Shown here: positions 1 to 8,132 of the stretch, piece by piece
Layout: each line of letters opens with the position of its first letter
How positions within the stretch are numbered: position 1 is the first letter of the stretch
Source: Emticicia aquatilis
Lineage (GTDB): Bacteria; Bacteroidota; Bacteroidia; Cytophagales; Spirosomataceae
DNA: 64,000 nucleotides
NCBI RefSeq assembly: GCF_014644295.1
Contig: NZ_BMKK01000009.1
Location: forward strand, 124,001 to 188,000
Reading direction: 5' to 3'
Notes under the pieces: model-generated
The model's input: only the letters and a program-made list of their open reading frames with translations
What the model was told of the DNA's origin: nothing
Database searches by the model: none
Made by a program: the position numbers and the translations under genes

Positions 1-476
1 TCAATCAAGTATTAATGGTTCTCGACCCAAAACAGCAAAAGCAGGTAAGTTTAAGCGAGCGGCCTACGCAAATATTGCCACAAACAAAAGTGGTTACGGT
101 TGAAAAACAAGCCTACACCGCCGAGAAAAAAGCATTTAGTTTAGAAAGCAAAACACTATTTTTCGACCAGAGTAGCTATGCTCTGAAGCCAGAATCGAAA
201 CAAATTTTAGAAGAAATAAGCAAACAACTAATTGATTCGCCTGATGTAAATATTGAGATTACGGGCTATGCAGATAACGTGGGCGATGCCCGACAAAATC
301 AGTATTTATCAGAATTTAGGGCAAAAGTAATTTCGAGTTTTTTGTTTAATAAAGGCATTAACGACAAGCGAATAAAGCTCAAAGGCAACGGAGGCAAACA
401 AGCCGACAGCGACACCGAAGATGCCCGACAACGCAACCGTAGGGTTGAGTTGAGGTTTTATGCCCCTAACCCCTAA
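1..476 (+). CDS. OmpA-family protein, C-terminal part (5' end outside window)
   Basis: The frame is open to the left edge, so the true start lies upstream; the first ATG inside the window is at 15. The visible 153 residues end in an OmpA-like peptidoglycan-binding domain: a LFFDQSSYAL strand, then GYADNVGD (the family's usual G-H-T-D-N-x-G, with Tyr and Ala replacing His and Thr), then DARQRNRRVEL with the conserved Arg. Such domains anchor outer-membrane or periplasmic proteins to the cell wall. The stop codon lies inside a CCCCTAACCCCTAAAGGGG repeat, which supplies the last residues (PNP). The N-terminal domains cannot be seen, so the full function is unknown. Confidence 0.85.
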   Translation, partial: NQVLMVLDPKQQKQVSLSERPTQILPQTKVVTVEKQAYTAEKKAFSLESKTLFFDQSSYALKPESKQILEEISKQLIDSPDVNIEITGYADNVGDARQNQYLSEFRAKVISSFLFNKGINDKRIKLKGNGGKQADSDTEDARQRNRRVELRFYAPNP

Positions 477-481
477 AGGGG
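463..481. repeat. CCCCTAACCCCTAAAGGGG palindromic element at the OmpA gene end
   Basis: A short C-rich/G-rich palindrome (core CCCCTAAAGGGG at 470-481) spans the OmpA stop codon. Related elements lie inside the radical SAM gene (50469-50488) and tilS (44040-44060). It may also fold as a terminator, but no long T-run follows. Confidence 0.6.
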
Positions 482-511
482 TATAAATTTAAAAAATTAT
501 AGGAAATAGCC

Positions 512-519
512 TATTTTTG
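512..519 (+). promoter_or_regulatory. Putative -7 box of the Septu-like operon
   Basis: TATTTTTG fits the Bacteroidota -7 consensus TAnnTTTG and lies 18 nt before the ATPase ATG. No clear -33 TTTG is seen at the usual distance, so this is a candidate only. Confidence 0.4.
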
Positions 520-537
520 TAAAAAAATACGAGTATT

Positions 538-1776
538 ATGATTACACCAGCGGAATTTCCATACATTACATCTATACATGTAAATGATTGTTATACATAT
601 CAAAACTTTGATATTGATTTAGTAAAACATCAACCATTTAGCCATTTGATTCTAACTGGAAAAAATGGTTCAGGGAAGAGTACGATTTTAAAAAATTTAG
701 ATTTACACATAACAAGCTTATTCCATAACAATGAAAATATTGAATTGAATGATAGTATTAATAAATTAAAAAAAGAAATTAAAAGATTAGAAAATTCTAA
801 TCCAACTTCAAACCAATCACAGGCAAACGACCTAAAAAATATATTGAAAACCTTTGGAAGGTTACTCATAACTTTTTCTATTCAAGATAATGTTTATTTT
901 AATAATAGAAAACGATTTATTTACTCTTACTTATCACCTATTAGAAATAGTAAGGTAAACAATGTTTTAAGTCCAACTAAACAAGATGAGTTTGAGAGAC
1001 AGTTGACTCAAAATAAAACATCTTCTGAGTATTTTATCAAAAACTTTAAACAGTTTTTAGTCAATAGGAAAGTAAATCAAGCTTTTGCCCAATTGAGGAA
1101 CAATAAAGAAGAAATTGAAAAAACCAATACTTTTTTTGAAGGAATAGAAAGCATTTTTGGTGAAATTTTTGAAGACAAAAACTTGAAGCTAATTTTTGTA
1201 GAAGACTCTTACGAATTTTTTATTCAACTAAACGATGGAAGGCAACTTACTTTTGATATACTCCCCGATGGTTTTTCTGCATTTTTGAGCATCTTAATGG
1301 ATTTATTTACTCGTTTAGATTTAATCAGAAAATCCGTAGGAAATTTCACTTATGACCCCTGTGGAATTGTATTGATTGATGAACCCGAAACTCATTTGCA
1401 TCTTTCTTTGCAATACCAAGTTTTACCGATTCTGACCAAACTCTTTCCGAACGTTCAGTTTATTGTAGCAACCCACTCCCCTGCCGTAATTTCGAGTATA
1501 AAAAATGTAACAGTTTTTGATTTAACGAGTAAAGAAGTCATGTCAGATGAAGCCGTTGGCAAGAGTTTCTCAGAATTAATGGTTTCTCATTTTGGCTTAG
1601 ATAATGAGTTTTCTAATGTAGCTGATGGTATTTTTGATAAGTTTAATGCTATCATTAAAGAATATCGAGGAAATATACCTCAAAGAAATGCAAAACTAAA
1701 AGAACTTTTAAACGAAAATGAAAAGTATATTTCGCCAACGATGCGTTTTGAATTAGAAGCTAAATTATCGGAATAA
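538..1776 (+). CDS. AAA-family ATPase, PtuA-like (Septu-type defence)
   Basis: A 412-residue P-loop ATPase of the AAA_15/AAA_21 (OLD/RecF-like) kind. Walker A is GKNGSGKST at residues 41-49. A coiled insert follows (about 60-110). A signature-like LPDGFSAF is at 242-249, Walker B VLIDEPE ends at D281/E282, and an H-loop ATHSP lies near 313. These are ABC-type ATPase landmarks without any transporter segment. The HNH nuclease gene starts 21 bp after the stop. An ATPase of this type followed by an HNH nuclease is the arrangement of Septu (PtuA/PtuB) anti-phage systems. The gene is more AT-rich than most neighbours, as expected for mobile defence genes. The Septu assignment is inferred from architecture and gene order; other ATPase/HNH pairs are possible. 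Confidence 0.75.
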   Translation: MITPAEFPYITSIHVNDCYTYQNFDIDLVKHQPFSHLILTGKNGSGKSTILKNLDLHITSLFHNNENIELNDSINKLKKEIKRLENSNPTSNQSQANDLKNILKTFGRLLITFSIQDNVYFNNRKRFIYSYLSPIRNSKVNNVLSPTKQDEFERQLTQNKTSSEYFIKNFKQFLVNRKVNQAFAQLRNNKEEIEKTNTFFEGIESIFGEIFEDKNLKLIFVEDSYEFFIQLNDGRQLTFDILPDGFSAFLSILMDLFTRLDLIRKSVGNFTYDPCGIVLIDEPETHLHLSLQYQVLPILTKLFPNVQFIVATHSPAVISSIKNVTVFDLTSKEVMSDEAVGKSFSELMVSHFGLDNEFSNVADGIFDKFNAIIKEYRGNIPQRNAKLKELLNENEKYISPTMRFELEAKLSE

Positions 1777-1797
1777 TCTAAAAACACTTTTGCCAGT

Positions 1798-2538
1798 ATG
1801 ATTAATGTTACGAGAGGCCAACGCCCAACTTCATTAGATAGAACTGAAATACGAGGATATTTAGAACAACTTGCTGATTATAATCTACTCGATGAAGAAA
1901 CAAGAAAAAAGGCGGCCAAACCAGACGCAGGTGCGTATAGAAACTCAGATGTTTTGGAGGCTTTTGACCGTGATTTTTATTCAAAATGCTATCTAACTGA
2001 ACAAAAGTATGCCAATTCGTGGGCAATGGATATTGAACATTTTAAATCGAAAGCGTTTGGACAGTTTCCAGAATTGAAATACGATTGGGATAATTTATAT
2101 CCTTGTTCACATGATGCTAATTTACTAAAGCCTAAGAAAGACCCCGCTGATGGTTATTTAGACCCATGCGACCCGAATGATGATGTAGAGAGAGAAATTG
2201 TTTATACACTGGGTTTGGGAGGTGTAGCTTTTTTTGACCCTCTTGACAATTCAAATATAAAAGCTAAAAATACGGCTTATTTACTTGATAAAGTGCATAA
2301 TGGAGGGGATTTTGATTCTAAGCAAAAGACAGCAGAAGTTAGACTATTGATTGCAAAAAAAGCAGAAGATGTAAAAGAAGCAATTATGGCGTGGCTTGAT
2401 GCGAAAGGTAATTTACAGGAAGAAATAAGAACAAGCCGCAAAATTAAAAACCTTTTATCAAGAAAATCTGATTTTACGATGCTTCTGCGTTCGCTTGATT
2501 GTGTTAGAAAATATGTTCCTGCTGATTTCTTAGACTAA
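1798..2538 (+). CDS. HNH endonuclease, PtuB-like
   Basis: A 246-residue protein with an HNH-type core at about residues 60-111: C64..E68, then DIEHF (H81), then W97-x-N99-L100..C103..N108..K111. This resembles the TIGR02646/PtuB-type HNH layout, where D/E-H supplies the metal site and a later N and K close the fold. The Cys pattern looks reduced: one Cys at each expected zinc-binding corner. The C-terminal part (170-246) is helical and charged with no recognised domain. It follows the ATPase by 21 bp and is followed by a GNAT gene after 4 bp, so all three are probably co-transcribed. In Septu, PtuB is the DNA-cutting partner of the ATPase; that role here is inferred. Confidence 0.75.
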   Translation: MINVTRGQRPTSLDRTEIRGYLEQLADYNLLDEETRKKAAKPDAGAYRNSDVLEAFDRDFYSKCYLTEQKYANSWAMDIEHFKSKAFGQFPELKYDWDNLYPCSHDANLLKPKKDPADGYLDPCDPNDDVEREIVYTLGLGGVAFFDPLDNSNIKAKNTAYLLDKVHNGGDFDSKQKTAEVRLLIAKKAEDVKEAIMAWLDAKGNLQEEIRTSRKIKNLLSRKSDFTMLLRSLDCVRKYVPADFLD

Positions 2539-2542
2539 AATT

Positions 2543-3055
2543 ATGCAAATCCTCGAAACCGAAAGACTCATTCTACGCCAATTTACACTTGATGATGCGG
2601 CTTTTATACTCGAATTACTCAATACCCCAACTTGGCTACAATTTATCGGTGATAGAAATGTTCATTCGATTGAAGATGCTGAAAAATATTTGCTAAATGG
2701 CAGTATGAAAAGCTATGCAGAAAATGGTTTTGGGTTTTATGCTGTTATAGATAAAGAATCAGAAAAAGCTATCGGAATGTGTGGTTTGATAAAACGTGAC
2801 ACCTTACCAGACATTGATATTGGCTTTGCTTTTTTTTCTAATCTTATCAGCAAAGGTTTTGGGTATGAAATAGCTTCTGCAACACTCGATTATGCTTTTA
2901 ATGTACTGAAAATCAAGCGTATAGTAGCGATTGTAAATCCAGAAAACGAGAAATCTATTGGTTTAATCAAAAAAATAGGAATGCAGTTTGAGGAAATGAT
3001 AAAATTTGGCGAAGAAGCAAAAGAGTTGATGTTGTTTGGTAAGACAAGTTTTTAA
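2543..3055 (+). CDS. GNAT N-acetyltransferase, RimJ/RimL type
   Basis: A 170-residue GNAT protein. The opening ETERLILRQF is typical of RimJ/RimL-like acetyltransferases. The acetyl-CoA loop corresponds to SKGFGYEIA near residue 112, followed by an LKIKRIVAIVNPEN-type strand that is usual in the family. The substrate (protein N-terminus, antibiotic or small amine) cannot be told. It starts 4 bp after the HNH stop, so it is probably translated from the same message as the Septu-like pair. That could mean a role in the defence unit or merely a passenger position. A strong hairpin begins at its stop codon. Confidence 0.8.
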   Translation: MQILETERLILRQFTLDDAAFILELLNTPTWLQFIGDRNVHSIEDAEKYLLNGSMKSYAENGFGFYAVIDKESEKAIGMCGLIKRDTLPDIDIGFAFFSNLISKGFGYEIASATLDYAFNVLKIKRIVAIVNPENEKSIGLIKKIGMQFEEMIKFGEEAKELMLFGKTSF

Positions 3056-3086
3056 GGAAGTCTTCGCTTAAAGCGAAGACTTCCTT
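3054..3086. terminator. Perfect 16-bp hairpin, bidirectional terminator or palindromic repeat
   Basis: Arms AAGGAAGTCTTCGCTT (3054-3069) and its exact complement (3071-3086), separated by one base, lie between the converging GNAT and methyltransferase genes. Nearly the same palindrome recurs at 30169-30199, so it is a dispersed element that may double as a terminator. Confidence 0.7.
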
Positions 3087-3090
3087 CGTT

Positions 3091-3825
3091 TCATTTCTCA
3101 GCCGAAAAACCTATCAATGGCGGGTCGATAAAAAAAGTATCCCAATATTCAGTATCGCTTACTTTTGCATCCAAAAACGGCCCTTCCCATCTAAAATTTT
3201 TAAAACCAACTTCTTTGAAACACGCTTCATAGGTTTGTGGACTCAAATAAAAATTATTGAAACTAAATTCAGTTCCATCGGGATTAAATATTACATATCG
3301 CACAAAATCACCTTCGTTTCTTGTTTCGGTGCTTGCTTTTATGAAACCATACTCTTTATAAGTAGCGTAGTTTTCAAGCTTATTCATTGGGTTATCATTA
3401 AAACCAACGAGTTTGCCTCCCGATTTTAAATTCAAAAAAACAGTTTTACACATCTGCAATAATTCTTCTTTGGTCTGGGCATAATTGAATAAATACATGC
3501 ACATCACAATATCAAAATCATCTACTTTGCCGAGTGCTAAGGCATCATTTACTAAATATTCGCAACCAATTAAATTTTTAAGTTCTTCGGCCTCAGCGAG
3601 TTTAATCATTTCCGAAGATAAATCTACACCAAGTATTTTCGCAGCTCCCAATGCTTTAATTTTTCGGGTGTAGATACCTTCTCCACAAGCGAGGTCTAAG
3701 ATTTTCTTATTACTTACATCGCCTATTAATTTCAGTAGCGTATATTCTTCTATACATTTTCTAAAACCTAACTGCTTTGAGTTTTTATACTGCTCAGCAA
3801 TGGCATCATAAGAGTTTTCATTCAT
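3091..3825 (-). CDS. Class I SAM-dependent methyltransferase
   Basis: A 244-residue Rossmann-fold methyltransferase. Motif I is ILDLACGEGIYTRKI (SAM glycine loop), followed by an acidic ribose-binding residue in GVDLSSEMIKLA and a motif-II-like DDFDIVMCMYLFNY. This is the UbiE/Methyltransf_11/25 style of small-molecule methyltransferase. No substrate-specific insert is recognisable. It is a single gene, convergent with the GNAT gene and tandem with the MocR regulator upstream (53 bp apart). The substrate is unknown. Confidence 0.8.
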   Translation of the reverse strand: MNENSYDAIAEQYKNSKQLGFRKCIEEYTLLKLIGDVSNKKILDLACGEGIYTRKIKALGAAKILGVDLSSEMIKLAEAEELKNLIGCEYLVNDALALGKVDDFDIVMCMYLFNYAQTKEELLQMCKTVFLNLKSGGKLVGFNDNPMNKLENYATYKEYGFIKASTETRNEGDFVRYVIFNPDGTEFSFNNFYLSPQTYEACFKEVGFKNFRWEGPFLDAKVSDTEYWDTFFIDPPLIGFSAEK

Positions 3826-3878
3826 GGCTATTTTGGTCTAAAGTGGCTATTTCGTGCAATACAAATCTATGAAAAAGG

Positions 3879-5345
3879 CTAAACTTTGGTTATACTTTTC
3901 TCTAAAATCTCCACACATTTCTCCAATTCTTCAACCGTAGAAGAAGCAAAACCCAAACGAGTAGAATTGATGTTGTAGTCGGGCAAATTATGTTGTAAAC
4001 CATTAGAGAAATAAAGGCCATTTCTGAGGGCATTTTCAGCAGTTTTTACCAAATCTATGCTTTTATCAAACTTTGTCCAGACTGACATTCCTCCTTCTGG
4101 AATCTGGAAACTGACTTCATTTTTAAGTTTTTGAGTTAATAATTCACAGAAAAAATCTCGACGTTCTCGGTATCCACGTAGCGATTTTCGGAGGTGCTTC
4201 TGAATCACGCCTTCGTGCAGGAGTTCGGCAATGGCATTTTCGAGCATTGTATCGCCTTGGCGGTCGATGATGCGGCGGTAGTAAGATAAATGCTCAATCA
4301 CCTCTTCGGGAGCAACCAAATAACCAACTCGAAAGGCTGGTGAAATACTTTTAGTAAACGACCCCGAATATAGCACCACTCCCACTTCGTCGGCACTGGC
4401 CAAAGGTAAAAGTGGTTTGCTTTGATAATGAAAATCATAGTCATAATCATCTTCAAATATGATAAACCGATATTTTTCGGCCATCTTTAAGAGTTTTATT
4501 CGTCGGTCAGCTTTGAGGGTGACGGTTGTTGGGTAATCATGGTGCGAAGTGATGTAAATTAACCGAATTGGGTGTTTTTTACATAATTCTTCCAGAACAT
4601 CAACCATAATTCCATTTTCGTCGGTCGGAATCGTTAGGATATTTGCCCCTGCGTGTAGAAAATTTATCTTAGCACTTGACCATGTCATTTCGCCAAGTAC
4701 CACATAATCGCCCGTCTTTACGAATGCCGTTGTGAGCAAATACATTCCCATCATCGTTCCTCGTACAATCAACACATTATCGGGCGTAATCTTCAAGCCT
4801 CTACTTTCGTTCAGGTATTTGGCCAATTCTTGTCTTAACCAATACGCTCCTTTGGTGTCGCCGTAGCCAAGTTTTACGTAAGAGTTTCCATGAACCAAAT
4901 TACTCCTGTAAGCCCTTGCCAAATCAACCAAAGGAGCTAAACGAGGGTCGGGAAAACCATCATCTAAATGCAATTTATCTGATGCTTTAACTACTTCTCT
5001 ATGCAAAAATGACTTTGAATCAAAGTTAAAACCCGCTGTTTTGGGCAAAAAAACAGGATTATCAATGAGTTTCTCTGATTTTATCTCGGGTAGGTTATTG
5101 GCTACGAATGTTGCACTCCCCTGTTTGGTTTCGAGCCAACCTTGTAAAATCAGTTCTTCGTAGGCAATCGTGATGGTTTTTCGATGCAAATCAAGCAATT
5201 CGCTCAATTTTCTCGAACTCATTATCTTTTGCCCTTTTTTGAGAGTACCAGTCTGTATCAAATAGATAAATCTTTCGATGATTTGCTGGTAAATGGGGGT
5301 CTTGGAATCTTTCTTGACAATTATAAGTGTATTTAATGGCAACAT
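3879..5345 (-). CDS. MocR-family (PdxR-like) PLP-dependent transcriptional regulator
   Basis: A 488-residue fusion of a GntR-type winged helix (residues 16-82, with SSRKLSELLDLHRKTITIAYEEL as recognition region) and a fold-type I aminotransferase domain (about 115-488). The PLP-binding core is visible: FEDDYDYDF at 297-305 and SGSFTKSISP with Schiff-base Lys332. MocR regulators use bound PLP or an amine ligand to control a divergent operon. Here the divergent operon encodes an EamA permease, a GNAT, a LysE-type exporter and a PNPOx-fold protein. GGACTA repeats in the intergenic region are candidate binding sites. PdxR itself would be expected beside pdxST, which are absent. Confidence 0.88.
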   Translation of the reverse strand: MLPLNTLIIVKKDSKTPIYQQIIERFIYLIQTGTLKKGQKIMSSRKLSELLDLHRKTITIAYEELILQGWLETKQGSATFVANNLPEIKSEKLIDNPVFLPKTAGFNFDSKSFLHREVVKASDKLHLDDGFPDPRLAPLVDLARAYRSNLVHGNSYVKLGYGDTKGAYWLRQELAKYLNESRGLKITPDNVLIVRGTMMGMYLLTTAFVKTGDYVVLGEMTWSSAKINFLHAGANILTIPTDENGIMVDVLEELCKKHPIRLIYITSHHDYPTTVTLKADRRIKLLKMAEKYRFIIFEDDYDYDFHYQSKPLLPLASADEVGVVLYSGSFTKSISPAFRVGYLVAPEEVIEHLSYYRRIIDRQGDTMLENAIAELLHEGVIQKHLRKSLRGYRERRDFFCELLTQKLKNEVSFQIPEGGMSVWTKFDKSIDLVKTAENALRNGLYFSNGLQHNLPDYNINSTRLGFASSTVEELEKCVEILEKSITKV

Positions 5346-5349
5346 AACT

Positions 5350-5390
5350 GGACTACTAAGTATTTCATTTTTGGACTACAATGATAGTCC
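5350..5390. promoter_or_regulatory. GGACTA repeats, candidate MocR operator
   Basis: GGACTA occurs at 5350-5355 and 5373-5378, with the inverted copy TAGTCC at 5385-5390. One direct and one inverted pair is a common MocR-family layout. The array lies between the divergent start codons and just upstream of the -7 box at 5401. Confidence 0.55.
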
Positions 5391-5400
5391 AAAAGTAAAG

Positions 5401-5408
5401 TAATTTTG
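5401..5408 (+). promoter_or_regulatory. -7 box of the EamA operon
   Basis: TAATTTTG matches TAnnTTTG, 25 nt before the EamA ATG at 5434. There is no -33 TTTG at 18-19 nt; the MocR operator occupies that area, consistent with activator-dependent transcription. Confidence 0.5.
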
Positions 5409-5433
5409 CTTCAGAAAAAGAAAAACCTAAGAT

Positions 5434-6336
5434 ATGTTTTCATTCAGACTCAAAATTATCCTTGCATTTGCAGCCATTTATTTGGTTTGGGGTTCAACAT
5501 ATCTATTTGTAAAAATTTCTTTGCATTCATTCCCTCCTTTTTTACTCTCAACGCTTCGTTTTTTTATTGGAGGAGGAGCCTTAATGGTGTATGCTTATTG
5601 GGTAAAAGACCAATTCCCGAAATCGAAGGAATTATTAAAACAAGCACTTTTGGGTTGTGTTGTTTTCATTGGTGGAATTATGTCGGTGGTTTGGGCTCAA
5701 CAATACTTGTCATCGAGCCTTACTTCCACTATCATCACAACCCCTTTCTGGTTTGTGGTTTTAGATAGAAAACAATGGCGGTATTACTTTTCTAACGTCC
5801 ACATAATCATTGGCTTAGTCTTAGGGCTGATTGGCGTAACGACGCTCATGATTTTTAAAACCAACACTCAAATGAGCAGCAGTAGCTACATGCAGTTATT
5901 GAGTATTTTAGTGATAATCTCGGGAAGTTTTTTTTGGGTTTTAGGTTCATTATATCTCCGAAATAAACCCAGTTCGACATCAGTATATGCCAATACATCT
6001 GTACAGTTATTGGCTGCTGGAATATGCTGTTTATTAATCAGTATATTCAATGGTGAAATGGGTAGTTTTAATATTCAACAAACTCGACTTGATGGCTGGT
6101 TATCAGTCATTTACTTAGCAATTTTTAGCAATACGCTCACATTTTTGGCTTTTGTTTGGCTTATAAAAATCAAGCCACCCGCCATTGTCAGCACTTATTC
6201 TTATGTCAACCCGATGGTGGCTACTTTGTTGGGATGGAGTTTGGGGAATGAACACATTTCACTGGTTCAAATTTTAGCACTTAGCCTGATCTTATCGGGT
6301 GTATTATTTGTGAATTTAGGAAAAAATAAACTTTAA
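5434..6336 (+). CDS. EamA-family (DMT superfamily) transporter
   Basis: A 300-residue protein with about ten hydrophobic helices and the duplicated EamA fold. The first repeat opens with AIYLVWGSTYLFVKISL, the hallmark start of EamA/RhaT exporters, and the C-terminal repeat ends in a glycine-rich helix. Such proteins usually export amino acids or other metabolites across the inner membrane. It is the first gene of a tight operon (next gene 4 bp downstream) divergent from the MocR regulator, whose ligand may be related to its substrate. The substrate is not predictable from sequence. Confidence 0.85.
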   Translation: MFSFRLKIILAFAAIYLVWGSTYLFVKISLHSFPPFLLSTLRFFIGGGALMVYAYWVKDQFPKSKELLKQALLGCVVFIGGIMSVVWAQQYLSSSLTSTIITTPFWFVVLDRKQWRYYFSNVHIIIGLVLGLIGVTTLMIFKTNTQMSSSSYMQLLSILVIISGSFFWVLGSLYLRNKPSSTSVYANTSVQLLAAGICCLLISIFNGEMGSFNIQQTRLDGWLSVIYLAIFSNTLTFLAFVWLIKIKPPAIVSTYSYVNPMVATLLGWSLGNEHISLVQILALSLILSGVLFVNLGKNKL

Positions 6337-6340
6337 TGAT

Positions 6341-6760
6341 ATGCAAATCCAAATCGCTCAAACCAAAGAAGATTTCTTAAAATGTTTCGATGTGATGCAG
6401 GCACTGCGTCCGCACCTCACACCCGAATTGTTCTTGGAATTATTGCCAAAAATGAAAGAGGAAAATTATAGTTTGCTTTTTATCGAAGAAAACGATAAAG
6501 CAGTTTCGGCCTGCGGATTTCGCTACCTAACAACGCTTTTTGATGGCCGCTATATTTATATCGACGACCTCACAACACTACCCGAAGCTCGTGGCAAAGG
6601 CTATGCAGGAGCATTGTTTGATTATGTCGTTGAAAAAGCAAAAGAAGAAGGTTTGAAAGCAGTACACCTCGATTCGGGGCATCAAAGATATGACGCTCAC
6701 CGACTTTATCTGAATAAAGGAATGAAGATTGTTTACCACCATTTTAGACTTGAATTATGA
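6341..6760 (+). CDS. GNAT N-acetyltransferase
   Basis: A 139-residue GNAT protein. The acetyl-CoA-binding motif A is clear (LPEARGKGYAGALFDYVVEKAKEEG), preceded by YIYIDDLTT and followed by HLDSGHQRYDAHRLYLNKGM. That ending is common in small-molecule N-acetyltransferases that end with 'F-Y-x-x-x-G-F/M'. It sits between two exporter genes; its stop overlaps the LysE start by 4 bp, so the genes are translationally coupled. A plausible but unproven idea is modification of the amine or amino acid handled by the exporters. Confidence 0.85.
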   Translation: MQIQIAQTKEDFLKCFDVMQALRPHLTPELFLELLPKMKEENYSLLFIEENDKAVSACGFRYLTTLFDGRYIYIDDLTTLPEARGKGYAGALFDYVVEKAKEEGLKAVHLDSGHQRYDAHRLYLNKGMKIVYHHFRLEL

Positions 6761-7392
6761 TACCTCTACAAGACCTCTTAATCTTTATTTTAGCTGCTTT
6801 CGGATTGGTTATTACTCCAGGGCCAAATATGATTTATTTAATTTCTCGCTCAATTACTCAAGGTAAAAAAGCTGGAATTATATCTCTTTTTGGAATTGTT
6901 ACTGGTTTTTTATTTCATATCCTCTTGGTTTCAGTAGGAATCACTGCCATTCTATTTGCTGTACCAATTGTGTATTTAGGTCTTAAAACCGTTGGTGTAT
7001 GCTATCTTATTTATTTAGCATTTCAAGCCATCAAGCCCAATAGTCAGAATATTTTTGAGGCCAGAACCGACCTACCAACTGACCAACCATTGAAGTTGTT
7101 TAGTATGGGATTTTTCACAAGTATTTTGAACCCTAAAATTGCTATTTTCTACGTTTCGTTCTTTCCACAATTTATAAAAATTGAGTACGGCTCTGTTTTT
7201 TGGCAAAGTATCGAATTGGGTATTACTCAAATGATGGTAAGTTTTTCGGTGAATTTGATTATTGTTCTAACAGCCGCCAAAACCGCCATTTGGTTTGCAA
7301 GAAATCCAATTTGGATGAAAATTCAGAAGTGGTTTATGGCAAGTATTCTTACGAGTTTAGCACTAAAAATGGCATTAGATAAAAGTAAATAA
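6757..7392 (+). CDS. LysE/RhtB-family amino-acid exporter
   Basis: A 211-residue membrane protein with about six helices. The N-terminal GLVITPGPNMIYLISRSITQGKKAGI is the LysE/RhtB signature, and a second conserved region (GFFTSILNPKIAIFYVSFFPQFI) is also present. The family exports amino acids such as lysine, threonine or homoserine lactone. It overlaps the GNAT gene by 4 bp and precedes the PNPOx-fold gene by 14 bp. It is therefore the second exporter in the MocR-linked operon. Confidence 0.9.
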   Translation: MIPLQDLLIFILAAFGLVITPGPNMIYLISRSITQGKKAGIISLFGIVTGFLFHILLVSVGITAILFAVPIVYLGLKTVGVCYLIYLAFQAIKPNSQNIFEARTDLPTDQPLKLFSMGFFTSILNPKIAIFYVSFFPQFIKIEYGSVFWQSIELGITQMMVSFSVNLIIVLTAAKTAIWFARNPIWMKIQKWFMASILTSLALKMALDKSK

Positions 7393-7406
7393 ACCTACGC
7401 AAAATT

Positions 7407-8036
7407 ATGATACAGCAAACCCCACGTACGACTACGAGCAGAATGCCGAAACGTACACAATACGACGAAGAATTGATTTACTCGATTTTAGACGAAGCAA
7501 TGTTTTGCACCATTAGCTATTCGATTGATAATCAACCTTTTTCTATCCCAACGGCCTTTGTCCGTAAAGAAAACAAATTGTATATACATGGTTCGGTTGG
7601 TAGCCATTTCTTACGTGGAATCGAATCGGGCATACCCGTTTGTATTTCGGTAATGCTTACAGATGCTCTTGTTGTGGCCAAATCAGCATTTCATCATTCG
7701 GTCAATTATCGTTCGGTCATTATTTTTTCAAATGCCGAAAGAATTGATGATTTTGAAACCAAAGCATTGTTTTTCAAAGAATTAACCGAAAAACTCGTAC
7801 CGAATAGTTGGGATTATCTACGCCCAATGAAGCCAAGTGAAGTGAACAAAACTATGCTTTTGGTTTTTGATATATCGGAGGCATCGGCACGCTTACGTAC
7901 AGGAATGCCCAACGATGATGAGGAAGATAAAAGCCTGCCTATTTGGTCGGGAATCATACCGATTCCGAGCAAAAAACTCTCTCCAATTGCCGACGAATTT
8001 AGTGCGAGTATTCCTTTGCCGAAGCACTTACAATAA
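7407..8036 (+). CDS. Pyridoxamine 5'-phosphate oxidase-fold (FMN-binding split-barrel) protein
   Basis: A 209-residue protein of the NimA-like/PNPOx-like group: RTQYDEELIYSILDEAMFCTISY at the start, FSIPTAFVRKENKLYIHGSVGSHFLRGI as the flavin-binding barrel, and AKSAFHHSVNYRSVIIF as the conserved His-rich strand. Members bind FMN, F420 or haem and act as oxidoreductases or scavengers. This subfamily is often adjacent to MocR regulators and LysE/EamA genes. It closes the operon begun at 5434. True PNPOx activity (PLP synthesis) is not implied. Confidence 0.85.
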   Translation: MIQQTPRTTTSRMPKRTQYDEELIYSILDEAMFCTISYSIDNQPFSIPTAFVRKENKLYIHGSVGSHFLRGIESGIPVCISVMLTDALVVAKSAFHHSVNYRSVIIFSNAERIDDFETKALFFKELTEKLVPNSWDYLRPMKPSEVNKTMLLVFDISEASARLRTGMPNDDEEDKSLPIWSGIIPIPSKKLSPIADEFSASIPLPKHLQ

Positions 8037-8102
8037 GCCGTAGTAGTTTTTCTACAAACAAAATAAATCAGAAACTAATAGGGATAAACCCATCTGAGTT
8101 GT

Positions 8103-8132
8103 CATAGATGTAAAACATATTTTGCATCTATG
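8103..8132. promoter_or_regulatory. Inverted repeat across the AraC start codon
   Basis: CATAGATG (8103-8110) and CATCTATG (8125-8132) are exact inverted copies that continue inward as TAAAA/TTTG. The second arm contains the start ATG at 8130. A near -7 box (TATTTTG) lies between them. Autorepression or occlusion of a very short leader is possible. Confidence 0.45.

Noticed and set aside
3879-5345. Naming the MocR gene pdxR
   Set aside because: PdxR normally controls pdxST, which are not adjacent; the divergent operon is an export/acetylation set.
5406-5768. A 120-residue frame overlapping the EamA gene
   Set aside because: It lies in another frame of a gene with clear transporter motifs; composition is not protein-like.
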